A stretch of 11,963 nucleotides of DNA from Stephanodiscus triporus (GCA_036939755.1 JALLAZ010000799.1:1-11963), one strand, 5' to 3'. Shown: positions 1 through 8,338, numbered from the stretch's first letter. The notes: a model not told the origin generated them from the sequence alone. Translations and numbers: made by a program.

Positions 1-36
1 CACTATGACGGTGCTGTTCTAAATTTTTTGTGTTCC

Positions 37-75
37 AAAATTTAGCTGGGGTGGCTGGCCACCCAGCTAAATTTT
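37..75. repeat. Near-perfect 17/18-bp inverted repeat (hairpin)
   Basis: The arm at 37-54 and the arm at 59-75 are reverse complements apart from one extra G in the left arm, with a 4-base loop (CTGG). The pairing core is AAAATTTAGCTGGG. Looser complementarity continues outward, with a gttcta-like motif on both sides. This looks like a terminal hairpin or the end of a foldback element cut by the window edge. No element family can be assigned from this sequence alone. Confidence 0.75.
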
Positions 76-96
76 AGAATAGAACGCGCTGTCCCC

Positions 97-157
97 GGTT
101 TGGAACGGGCTTGGAATGGGTTTGGAACGATCTAAATCTGTTCTAAACCATTTAGAT
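97..157. repeat. Triple 11-bp tandem repeat followed by an 8-bp stem
   Basis: Three consecutive 11-bp units (97-107, 108-118, 119-129) share the pattern GGYTTGGAAYG. Units one and three are identical, and the middle unit differs at two positions. Directly after them, ATCTAAAT at 130-137 is complemented by ATTTAGAT at 150-157, forming a small stem around a 12-base loop. Together with the hairpin at 37-75, this suggests that the first 160-180 bases belong to a repetitive or mobile sequence. No transposase or target duplication is visible. Confidence 0.6.
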
Positions 158-179
158 GGATTTCGGCAGTCACCCAATG

Positions 180-897
180 TCTGCCCAATAAACTAATTTG
201 TCTGATCAGGAGCATATTGACCGTTTTTTTTATTCTTATTCCTACCTTTATGTTATCGTTTTAAATATTGTAAAACCAATGAAAAACAAATAAAAAATGA
301 ACACCCCTTAAATAAGTATTAGATACGTACTTTACTACTCTAAGTTGAGAGGTACGATACACTCCAACAACACAAAACCACAACACACACCACACAACTT
401 CTTCCAAAAACACCGACACCATGATCTCCCCCGCCCGCTGCCTTCCAGCGGCTCCAATTTTCCAAGTGAGTGCGATCGCCATACGTTGCGTGATCGATAT
501 CAATCACCGCAACACGGCGATGCAATTTTTTTACATGAAACTAACTTTTTCTTTATTTTATTGACTATGGGATTGACGTGGAACTTGAACTCTACCATAC
601 AATACATACCCTCTACACCTGTCACACACAGGGTCATACAACACCCAAACATTCCCACGATATGGTATCTTATCGTTTTGTTTTTGTTGATAAAGTTTTT
701 TTTTGCATGGTCCACCTCTGACGATTGGTCCAATGCAAGATCCTCTCATCCATGTGCTTGGACAAAATGCAAAACCACTGGGGCCCAGGTGGCGGGATAG
801 GTTCTACTCTAGGCTTTAACATATTTGTGTATGCAGTGCATTTTTTTTAACCTTAAAAAGAATGGTGGGGACAGACTAGACCCTGAAAGAATAATAA
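180..897. other. Intergenic stretch without a supported gene
   Basis: This is AT-rich DNA with homopolymer T and A runs near 225, 530, 690 and 840. Open frames exist on both strands (for example 345-800 on + and 340-525 on -), but they overlap each other, are compositionally simple and show no recognisable domain. The part next to 897 must contain the 3' end of the RRP40 transcript. I see no RNA gene. Confidence 0.6.
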
Positions 898-2184
898 TCA
901 CATCAAGTCGTCCGATTCCTTCTTGACGTTCTTCACCATGATCTTCACCATGCCCCTGACCAAGTCCTCGGCCATAACCTCGCTGTTCTTGATCGCGTTC
1001 ACGATCATGATCGTTATCCTTGGCTCTGGGGCGTTCACCCAGACGATGCCGTTCGTACCAACGGCGATCTCGAACGGCACGCCAGATTTGTCCAACGCAT
1101 CCAAGACGGCGTTCTTGGGCAATAGCAGCTCCCGCGCCAGTTCGAGTGGCATGCGGAAGGACGTACAGCCGACGAGGGGTCCGTACGTTCCCTCGTTCAT
1201 CATCCAATCCTTCCGCGCGGTGCCGCTGTTGTCGTCGTCTTCCTCGTAGTCGTCACGATGATTATCGTCGGAGCGATTGCAGTTGTACATCGACTTGCCG
1301 CAATCGCCGCCACCCCCGCCCACCTTGCAGGAAACCTCGCCATCCATCCTACCCCCCCCCCCGAACCCCCAAACAACTCGACAGTAAACCAACGATCCCG
1401 GCTCGAGCATCGGTCTGTTCCTCTTGGTTGCACCCTCGAAGCCGAGAGTGTGGAGCAACGCCGGATGCGACCCGAACACGTTGACACGGTAGTAATCCGC
1501 GGATGCCCTCTGATCCTCGACGATCCCGATGACGCGATCTCCGACGCCGACGTTCGCGATCGCGATCCTCCCCCTCCCCCCCCCCGCCGCCGCCGCCGCT
1601 GTCGACGACGACGAAATCATCCCTGCGAGGGAGGAGGAGGACAGAGGGGAGCGCGTCGGGTGATACCGACGTGGATTCGACGCGACGTACCACGTCCGCG
1701 ACGAGGGACGGTAAACGAGCCGACCGGCGACGGTGGCACGGATGCATACGACGACGGACGACGGGGGAGGACGTCGTAGAGGATCGTCGTCGTCGTCGTC
1801 GTCATCATCGGCGGCGGCGGCGGCGGCGCCCCTCGATGGTCTGTCGTTCTCCTTGCGGATGACAACGAGGCCGGTGCCGATCTTGGGATGGGGCAAGACG
1901 GGATGATCCTCGTCCTTGTCGTCCTCGGCGGTCGCGCCGCCTCCCTTGCCGGATCGAGATTTCTTCCTCGTTCGGGGGGAGGGGGATGGGCGGTTGACAA
2001 CGACGTCGTCGTTGTTGTTGGTGTTGTTAACGGACGACGACGACGATGGATGGGGAGGATCGCGCAATATGAAACGCGTCAGGTCGTCTCCGGGAAGGAC
2101 GGCGAGCGGGGGAGGTTCGAATGTCGATGCGCCATCCGGAGGAAGGGATAGTAGATCAACTGGCGCTGGTGGGAGAGCTTCCAT
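898..2184 (-). CDS. RRP40: RRP40/EXOSC3-type exosome cap subunit (S1 and KH domains)
   Basis: This is a predicted 428-residue subunit of the RNA exosome, the nuclear and cytoplasmic 3'-5' RNA degradation and processing complex. RRP40 sits on the cap of the ring and helps thread RNA. Recognisable parts in order are: an N-terminal PGD motif (31-33), ending near RRYHP (172-176); an S1-like domain (about 211-275) containing the hallmark FEGATKRNRPML (249-260) and LVYCRV; and a KH-type domain (about 335-390) with GPLVGCTSFRMPLELAR and VPFEIAVGTNGIVWVNA. Usual RRP40 proteins are about 240-275 residues. The excess here is low-complexity insertion: Asn/Ser-rich 46-60, a nine-Asp run (126-134), Ser/Ala/Gly runs 182-205, and a Gly/Asp-rich block 275-320. 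The ATG has A at -3. The frame is open throughout without an intron. It diverges from the uvrB-uvrC gene across about 400 bp. The identification is firm; the exact start is less so. Confidence 0.92.
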   Translation of the reverse strand: MEALPPAPVDLLSLPPDGASTFEPPPLAVLPGDDLTRFILRDPPHPSSSSSVNNTNNNDDVVVNRPSPSPRTRKKSRSGKGGGATAEDDKDEDHPVLPHPKIGTGLVVIRKENDRPSRGAAAAAADDDDDDDDDPLRRPPPSSVVVCIRATVAGRLVYRPSSRTWYVASNPRRYHPTRSPLSSSSLAGMISSSSTAAAAAGGGRGRIAIANVGVGDRVIGIVEDQRASADYYRVNVFGSHPALLHTLGFEGATKRNRPMLEPGSLVYCRVVWGFGGGGRMDGEVSCKVGGGGGDCGKSMYNCNRSDDNHRDDYEEDDDNSGTARKDWMMNEGTYGPLVGCTSFRMPLELARELLLPKNAVLDALDKSGVPFEIAVGTNGIVWVNAPEPRITIMIVNAIKNSEVMAEDLVRGMVKIMVKNVKKESDDLM

Positions 2185-2585
2185 TATCGTTGTGGAAGCT
2201 GTTACAAGTTACAACATCGGGTAGCTGTGAGATGGGGGTGATGGATAGAGAGAGACGAAAGGTGGTGGTCTGTGGCGCACCATCAAAGTTGGTGTGCCTG
2301 CCTTCAGTCCCGCCACCAGAGTGATTCGTGACTATGACCGCTCCTGCATAAGTAGGAATAGTACTTAATAGAGTACTCTACCTAGGTATTGTAGAAAACT
2401 CTAAGGTACGATATCGTACTATGGACTTAAAGATCTTTGCCCCCCCGCCCAACAAACACCAAAAAAAAAGAAAAAAGAAAAAACAGAGTCATTGTTAAGA
2501 GTTGAGAGGTCTCGGTCCTACGACTTGAGTAGGTTAGGTTGGTTGGTCGAACGAAATTGCGACAGGCACGGCCCCTCGTTGGGTC
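2185..2585. promoter_or_regulatory. Divergent promoter region shared by RRP40 and uvrB-uvrC
   Basis: About 400 bp separate two start codons that face away from each other, so both promoters and 5' leaders must lie here. Visible structure includes TAGAGTACTCTA (2369-2380) and GTACGATATCGTAC (2406-2419), both perfect palindromes, and a C-rich run followed by an A-rich purine tract at about 2441-2487. I see no convincing TATA box. The assignment rests on gene orientation. Confidence 0.55.
2406..2419. repeat. 14-bp perfect palindrome between divergent genes
   Basis: GTACGATATCGTAC is identical to its reverse complement. It lies midway between the RRP40 and uvrB-uvrC starts, close to the 12-bp palindrome at 2369-2380. 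It could be a dimeric binding site or simply part of the palindromic AT-rich intergenic DNA seen elsewhere in the window (related GGTACGATAC at about 351-360). No regulator can be named. Confidence 0.5.
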
Positions 2586-2761
2586 ATGAGGAGAAGGTCA
2601 TCCATGGCGATGGGATCCGCACTCCTGTGGTGGCAATGCCGTCTTCGACACGGGACGATAGCCGCGGCAGCGTGGAGCGGCTGTCCTCGTGCGGCGGGAA
2701 CGACTACCCGAAGACGACGATGGACGACGTCCACCCCTCGTTCTTCTTCCCGTCGCCCGCC

Positions 2762-2795
<34 letters not shown>

Positions 2796-2845
2796 AGCCA
2801 TCGCGATCGTCGCGTTTTTCTGTCCAGTTCCACCGCCGCCTCCGT
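2586..2845 (+). other. N-terminal extension of the UvrB-UvrC fusion, probable organelle presequence
   Basis: About 85-90 residues precede the first UvrB-like sequence (around DDEFGNEFRVTSPFEPAGDQP). The stretch opens with MRRRSSMAMGSALLWWQCRL, contains many Arg, Ser and Ala residues, and has no Asp or Glu before residue 74. That composition fits a mitochondrial presequence. A diatom plastid bipartite signal would need a hydrophobic signal peptide followed by an ASAFAP-type Phe motif, which is not evident. Residues 61-69 are a nine-Ser run coded by a TCG microsatellite. Confidence 0.5.
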
Positions 2846-5800
2846 CGACGACGAATTCGGGAACGAATTCAGGGTCACGTCGCCATTCGAACCGGCGGGC
2901 GACCAGCCGGCCGCCATCGAACGTCTCGTCGAGCAGATATCGCGGGGGGATCGATTCAGCGTCCTGCGTGGCATCACCGGGACTGGTAAGACGAACGTCA
3001 TGGCCCACGTCGTCGCGCGAATTGGGAGGCCGACGCTCGTGCTCTGCCACAACAAGACTCTCGCCGCCCAATTGGCGAGGGAGCTGTCCGCCTTACTCGC
3101 CGGCAATCACGTGCGTCTCTTCGTGAGCTATTACGATCGATACGTTCCGGAATCGTACAACGAGGTCGCCGATAGGTACATCGCGAAAAAATCGAGCATC
3201 AACGACGAGCTCGACGCTCTCCGGCATTTGGCGACGAGGGCGCTGGTGCAGCACAGGGACGTGGTCGTCGTGGCGTCCGTGTCCTGCATTTACGGCATGG
3301 GGATGCCTAAGACCTACTTGGAAGCTCGTTTGCGGTGGACGGCGGGAGAGACTGCGTTCGATGGCGTGGAGGATATTGCGGCGGCGATGCAAGCAACCGC
3401 GTATTCGCCCGCCGACGAGAATGAGGACGATCTGAGGCGAGGTCAGTTTCAACTCGCGCGCGTTTCGACCGGTGCCGCCCTGGTGTTGTGGCCACCTTAC
3501 GAAGCTTACCCCATGCGAATCGACTTTGCGACGTCGAAACTTGGTGAATATGTTGTTTCGTCTATTTTTCTCGGGAATGCCCGCGGCATGAAGCCGGTCT
3601 CGGACACGACCATCTTTCCGGCCAGGCATCACCTAACGGACTCTCCAGAACAATTCGAAGAGGCATTGCGTAGGATCCAGAACGAACTCCACGATAGAGC
3701 CACGGAACTCAACGCAGAATCGAAGCACTTGGAGGCGAATCGACTGTTGCAAAGAGTGAGTCAGGATTTGAAGATGCTTCGAGAGACGGGAACATGCTCG
3801 GGCGTAGAGAATTACTCTCGTCACATGGCACTTAGAGAGGCCGGGGAAGCCCCAGACACCCTATTGGATTACTTTGGAGCAAACGAGTGGCTTTTGATGG
3901 TAGACGAATCGCACGTGACGTTGCCTCAACTAAAGGCCATGTACGGTGGGGACAGAAGCCGAAAGGAACGTCTCGTCAAGCACGGCTATCGGCTTCCTTC
4001 GGCTTTGGATAACCGTCCACTCAAAGATGAGGAGTTTTGGGCGCGGGTATATCAGGGTGTTTTCGTGTCAGCAACGCCGTCTCGACAGGAGCTTGATTTG
4101 ATCGAAAACGTCAACGAACCAATCGACATGATCATCCGTCCGACCTATGTTTGCGATCCGGAGATCTATGTTCGACAGACAAAGGACCAGTTGACTAACT
4201 TGTTCGACGAGATTAGACTCCGTGCCCGCCGCGATGAGAAAACGCTCGTGATTGCATTGACCAAACGCGACGCCGAGGATTTGGCGGCTTACTTAATATC
4301 ACAAGGCGTTTCAGCAGCATACATCCATTCCGGTCTCAGTACCCATGACCGGTCGAATGCTCTGAAGGCTCTCCAACGTGGAGAAATCGACTGTCTAGTA
4401 GGCGTAAATTTACTGCGTGAAGGTCTGGATTTACCCCAAGTATCACTGGTCGCAATTCTTAATGCAGATAGTGAGGGCTTCTTGCGATCGGAGACGGCGT
4501 TGCTTCAGACTATAGGTCGCGCCGCAAGAAACACTCGGGGTTCAGCTATTTTGTATGCAAATCGAGTGACAGAAAGGTGAGTTGCAATGAAAGCATTTAT
4601 AGAAATCTGCCCCTCTGATTCTCATCGCCTCATGCTACGAAGTATGAAAAAGTGCATAGATGCTACAAATTATCGACGGCGATATCAGATCGAGTATAAT
4701 GCCAAGCACGACAAAGAGATGAAATCAACGCAGGGATCATCGGTCCTGTCCATTTTCGACTTATTGAAGGATCAAATTGAAGCTGCGCTGCCACTTGAAG
4801 ATGCCATGGCGGAGAACAGCATCACCAAAGTCTTTACCCATGACCATAATATCGCTTTATCGTCATCACCTTTGGTGCTTCATCGCAAAGAAGGTTATAT
4901 CGACATTGTCACTGATCATGTTCCCAGCAAGCCGGGGGTGTACTTCTGGAAAGATGCTGATGGCAACATACTCTACATTGGGAAAGCGAAGCGTCTACGA
5001 AGTCGAGTGAAATCTTACCTCTCACCGACGGCAAATCACTCTACTCGAATTCAGGTCATGATCAAGAAGGCGTCGAGCATCGAGTTCGTTCTGACACCTT
5101 CCGATCGAGATGCATTGCTTCTTGAAAACAAGTTAATCAAATACCACCAGCCTCTTTACAACACACTTCTGAAGGACGATGAATCGTATCCTTACATTTG
5201 TGCGACAATAGGAGATGATTTCCCGCAATTAACTATTGCTCCAACTCGGCAGGTCGGTTCTAAATACAGATATTTTGGTCCATATCCGAAATACACGGAA
5301 CTACATGAAATAATGCAGGGGATAGAAAAAAAATATGACCTCAGATCGATGTGCTTCCAAGCGCGATATGGTGACTTAAGTAAAGCGGATTACTTACATC
5401 TCTTTGAAAAAGTAATTTCTGAAGTCTTTGACAGAAAAGGCCGCATTGTAAAGAACTCACTGCTAGCACAACGATCAAAATACGAATCATCGAACTTGTT
5501 TGAGTCACGGCACAATAAATCCCGAGATGTCGCTGTTGTGGGGCAGTGTGATTCAACCTATGTGGTTTACGTGCTCCAGCTCCGTGAGGGTCTGATTGCG
5601 GGTCAGTTTTCATATGGCTTTGAGTTGAAAGCTGGTTCGGATATGGACTTTGGATATGTCATCCAGAATGTGCTTGAAAAGAAACATTATCCATCAGGAG
5701 CAACACGGCCTGGAGGATTTTCCTTTTTCCCAGAAGAAATTCTATGTCAGCACCCGGTTGCCGAAGCCAAAGGCTTGCGGGAGGCCATACGGTCAGCCTG

Positions 5801-6617
5801 CAACGAATCGGAACCAGATCGAGTGAAATCCCCAATTGCCATCCGGACCCCAGCTTCAAAAGGCATTAGACATGAGTCTGACACACGGGCGTTGCAGTGT
5901 GCAATGGAGAACGCTGCTCAGGTTGCCCATAAGCGATCACTCACCACAATTGAAGGCGTGCCGGTAACGTCAGTAGATGGAACTGCTGCGCTGGAACTCG
6001 CTGATCTATTGTCGCTCGAAGATCCACCGCGGCGCATTGAATGCTTCGATATCAGTCACACACATGGGGAAGGGACTGTTGCCTCTCGAGTAGTATTCTT
6101 AAATGGGCTACCGGCACCAGAATTGTCTCGGAGGTTTAACATTGAATCAATTAAGGGAGTTGACGATTATGCCAGCTTAGAAGAGGTGTTGGAAAGGCGT
6201 TTTCATCGTGTTTGGGCAAATGGTGAAGGTGGCCTTGTTGCTCAAACGGATCCCTGGGCCAAACCTGATTTGGTGGTCATTGATGGCGGAAAGGGACAGC
6301 TTACTTCCGCTCTAAAAGGCATGGCAAAAGCAAATGTCTTTCCACCCTTGAACTACATCAAGAGGCGACGTGTCGAGAATTCTACAAAATCTGACGGTCT
6401 ATATATGGAGACCGATAACATTGACCGACAAACTTTCGTCCCCATTGTATCGCTTGCGAAGAACAAAGAGGACGTTTTTGGTGTGGAAAGTTCCATGCCG
6501 ATGAAAACTAGACAAGACTCGGCTGCTCTCTTGCTGCTTCGTGCCATTCGGGATGAAAGCCATCGCTTCGCATTGAAATCCCACCAAAAGCGGCGCTCCA
6601 AGGCAAACGGTTTGTAA
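2586..6617 (+). CDS. uvrB-uvrC: UvrB-UvrC fusion, excinuclease ABC subunits B and C (two exons)
   Basis: The exons are 2586-4576 and 4643-6617; the spliced product is 1321 residues. The UvrB part (about 91-715) would verify DNA damage with ATPase/helicase-fold domains. It shows Walker A GITGTGKT (129-136), HNKTLAAQLA, the beta-hairpin base SYYDRYVPESY (181-191), SVSCIYG, ENYSRH, DESH (440-443), SATPSRQ, LREGLDLPQVSLVAILNAD and QTIGRAARN (641-649). The UvrC part (about 750-1321) would make both incisions. It has GIY-YIG motif residues G762-V-Y and Y775-I-G, R783/R785 and E825, then RNase H-like D1133 (FDIS), D1172 (DDYAS), D1211 (IDGGKGQ) and H1304 (RDESHRFA); the first two Asp have the same 39-residue spacing as E. 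coli D399/D438. Missing are a UVR motif at the UvrB end, a proper UVR motif in UvrC, the UvrC four-cysteine cluster (only C901 near the site), and the C-terminal helix-hairpin-helix pair. Residues 1-73 are Arg/Ser-rich without acids, suggesting an import presequence. Met7 and Met9 are alternative starts. Splicing is predicted, not observed. Confidence 0.9.
4577..4642 (+). other. Predicted 66-bp spliceosomal intron joining UvrB to UvrC
   Basis: The donor is AAAG|GTGAGT and the acceptor is CTACGAAG|T. The only in-frame stop between the UvrB and UvrC reading frames, TGA at 4578-4580, lies inside the donor. Both frames share the same phase, and the intron length is a multiple of three. Splicing creates a new Ser codon and gives VTES|MKKCIDATNYRRR, which matches the conserved bacterial UvrB motif of the ITxSMxxAIDETxRRR type. 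Without splicing the product stops at residue 664. Transcript evidence is not available here, but the homology across the join is strong. Confidence 0.85.
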
Positions 6618-7205
6618 CCGGGTGGTCTTGATGATCGATGGCAATCACAAACTACCAGTTTTCCCTGATTCAACGTTGAAGCCGTCTTTATGTCTGGACG
6701 TACTTCTACCCAGGAACATATACATGGATCGCTGGCTACCAGATTTCTGATTCCGAGGGAACAAAACCTGGTGATCTGGTGTCATTCCCTTGCTCTCATT
6801 AAAGGCAGCCCGTACTCAACAGCTACTCATTGCACCACGACCGTGGCCTGAGGGTTGCATTCGACATTTGAATCAGAAATAGTACGAACCAAAGAATCAG
6901 GCCTTGGAAACACGCGACGTGAGCACGCAGGCAATTATGTGTGCATTGGTTGAGAAAAAATACGAATCAGCTTTTATCTTATGGCTCGTCTAGCATTCTT
7001 TACTACGACAGCTCTCAACAACAAATAACTGCTCAAACATTGCATTCAACACTAGTATCGCAAATAATCGTGAATTTCTTTCGTCTCCAAGATCGAGAGG
7101 TTTCCGATTTGCTACGAACGTCAACGAGAAACTACCACTCTCAAATTTCAGAGGGCAGTGAAATACTGGCAACCTTGTGCAACTTGCTACTCCAATATTT
7201 GTTTC
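6618..7205. other. Convergent intergenic region, no gene seen
   Basis: This lies between the 3' ends of uvrB-uvrC (+) and the first cyclin (-), so it must hold both 3' untranslated regions. I looked in the + frames after 6617 for a helix-hairpin-helix exon that would complete UvrC and found no convincing match. An open frame at 6941-7279 (+) overlaps the cyclin gene antisense and has no recognisable features. Confidence 0.55.
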
Positions 7206-8338
7206 TCAACGAAACCAGCTTCGTAGAGGAGACATCTCCTTTTTCATCTTCGCAATCACATCTCTCGCAACAGGTATGACATCCTCCTCACGATAATCGC
7301 TGTACTTTAAAAGAGTAGGACTCCAAATATTGCGTCCAATGGCCTTCCTCCCGATGAGAACTGCGGCTGCCGCAAGCTGACTAGGTTTATACTTCTCCAT
7401 TATACAATAGCTATGCAAGCTGCCTTCCGCGATGTAGGATGACAAGTAGCAGAGCTTAAAGTTTGCGTGTGCTGCGTTCAGGTATCGAACAAGAAAATTG
7501 TAGATAGTCGGAATGCTGAGTTGGTGTTTAAGTGCCTCAGGATGGTTTCTTCTGTCTCCACCATCTCGCTGTGAGAATAGATCCCGGCGCACGCTTCGAC
7601 TAGGTCATCAATGCCAGCAGGAAAAATTTCTTCATACTTTGATGCAATGAGCAGCGCAGTAGTACCGATCAGTTGCAGCTCTCTCCTCAGCACCTTTACC
7701 TTGGCAAGGTAACGATCAACGATATTGACCGTGAGGAAAAGCGTCTGGGGCGTGAACTTCAACTTGTGGTGAACTTCGCACAGCCAATCAATAAGTACGG
7801 TCCTCATTGTTGAATTAATCGTTTGCTGATGACGCATGTAAGGCCCAACGACAGCTCGATGCTCCTGCTCACGATAATACCTGTACATTTCTTGGACGTA
7901 GTCCGCGACAAGAAGCGGGTCGTCCGAATCACGTTTATCAATATCATAAGCAGATCCGTCTTGGTATTTCTTAAAAGTCGGCTGGATATCATATTGAGCA
8001 AGATCAAGGTCGATCGGTGCAAGATGTGCTTTCGATGGGTGAGTCAGATTGCTTCGAAATGGCTTGGAGCTTGCGTGGAGATTTGCCTCCTCCTCTACAG
8101 CAGCAGGCCTTTTGCTGCGTTCATTCCCCGCCGATTCTTGCGCCGATAGTGCAGCAGAATTTTTCTTAATGTGAGATTTGACTTTCGCCACCTTTGTATG
8201 ATCTTCATTGAATTGGCTGTTGGAAACATCCTATCGTGTACAAAAGACCTTAGCGAGCGAAATCTTGCAAGCAGGGCGGGTAAAAATGGGCCTCCTTCTC
8301 ACCTTGAAGGCAACGCGATGAATCTTTTTGGGAGGCAT
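7206..8338 (-). CDS. B-type mitotic cyclin, copy 1, with a one-base frameshift
   Basis: Exon 1 is 8303-8338 (12 codons) and exon 2 is 7206-8230. The product would be a CDK-activating cyclin for mitotic entry. It has a destruction-box-like RVAFKDVSN (residues 8-16) for APC/C-dependent proteolysis and the cyclin-N signature MRTVLIDWLCEVHHKLKF (from residue 154), then LFLTVNIVDRYLAK and LLIASKYEEIFP. A cyclin-C region follows (SQLAAAAVLIGRKAIGRN, WSPTLLKYSDY). The frame breaks at 7526-7528: codons CAC TTA AAC are followed by a continuation in the -1 frame. The annotated zero frame ends at 7478, giving 262 residues. Restoring the frame would give about 353 residues aligning with copy 2 without a gap. 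Possible causes are an assembly or sequencing deletion, a recent inactivating mutation, or ribosomal -1 slippage. It has no counterpart of copy 2's second intron. The start codon has A at -3. Confidence 0.82.
8231..8302 (-). other. Predicted 72-bp intron 1 of cyclin copy 1
   Basis: On the minus strand the donor is TTCAAG|GTGAGA and the acceptor is ACGATAG|GATG. It is phase 0 and joins HRVAFK to DVSNSQ, making the destruction-box sequence. The first intron of the neighbouring cyclin lies at the same protein position, which supports both models. Confidence 0.8.

Noticed and set aside
340..525. Minus-strand VAVIDIDHATYGD, which recalls the RVAVIDIDxHHGNG motif of histone deacetylases
   Set aside because: The zinc-binding His and following HGNG are absent, and no other deacetylase motif occurs upstream or downstream on that strand. 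A chance match in a short frame is more likely.
345..800. Open frame of 151 codons on the plus strand
   Set aside because: Composition is low-complexity and translated intergenic-like, with no domain, no supporting context and overlapping open frames on the other strand.
4577..4580. TGA as a true stop or recoded codon
   Set aside because: A canonical GTGAGT donor and an acceptor restoring the UvrB consensus explain it better than termination or readthrough, which would insert about 22 non-homologous residues.
4587..6617. UvrC as a separate gene starting at the ATG at 4587
   Set aside because: The first residues from that ATG look like translated intron. The conserved UvrB tail SMKKCIDATNYRRR lies after 4642, so UvrB continues into this frame and the two are one gene.
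2586..6617. Bacterial contamination as the source of uvrB-uvrC
   Set aside because: A spliceosomal intron, a eukaryote-like presequence, the shared TCG microsatellite with RRP40 and flanking eukaryotic genes argue against it, although assembly chimerism cannot be excluded from sequence alone.
6941..7279. Plus-strand frame of 112 codons
   Set aside because: It overlaps the cyclin 3' end antisense and has no recognisable feature.
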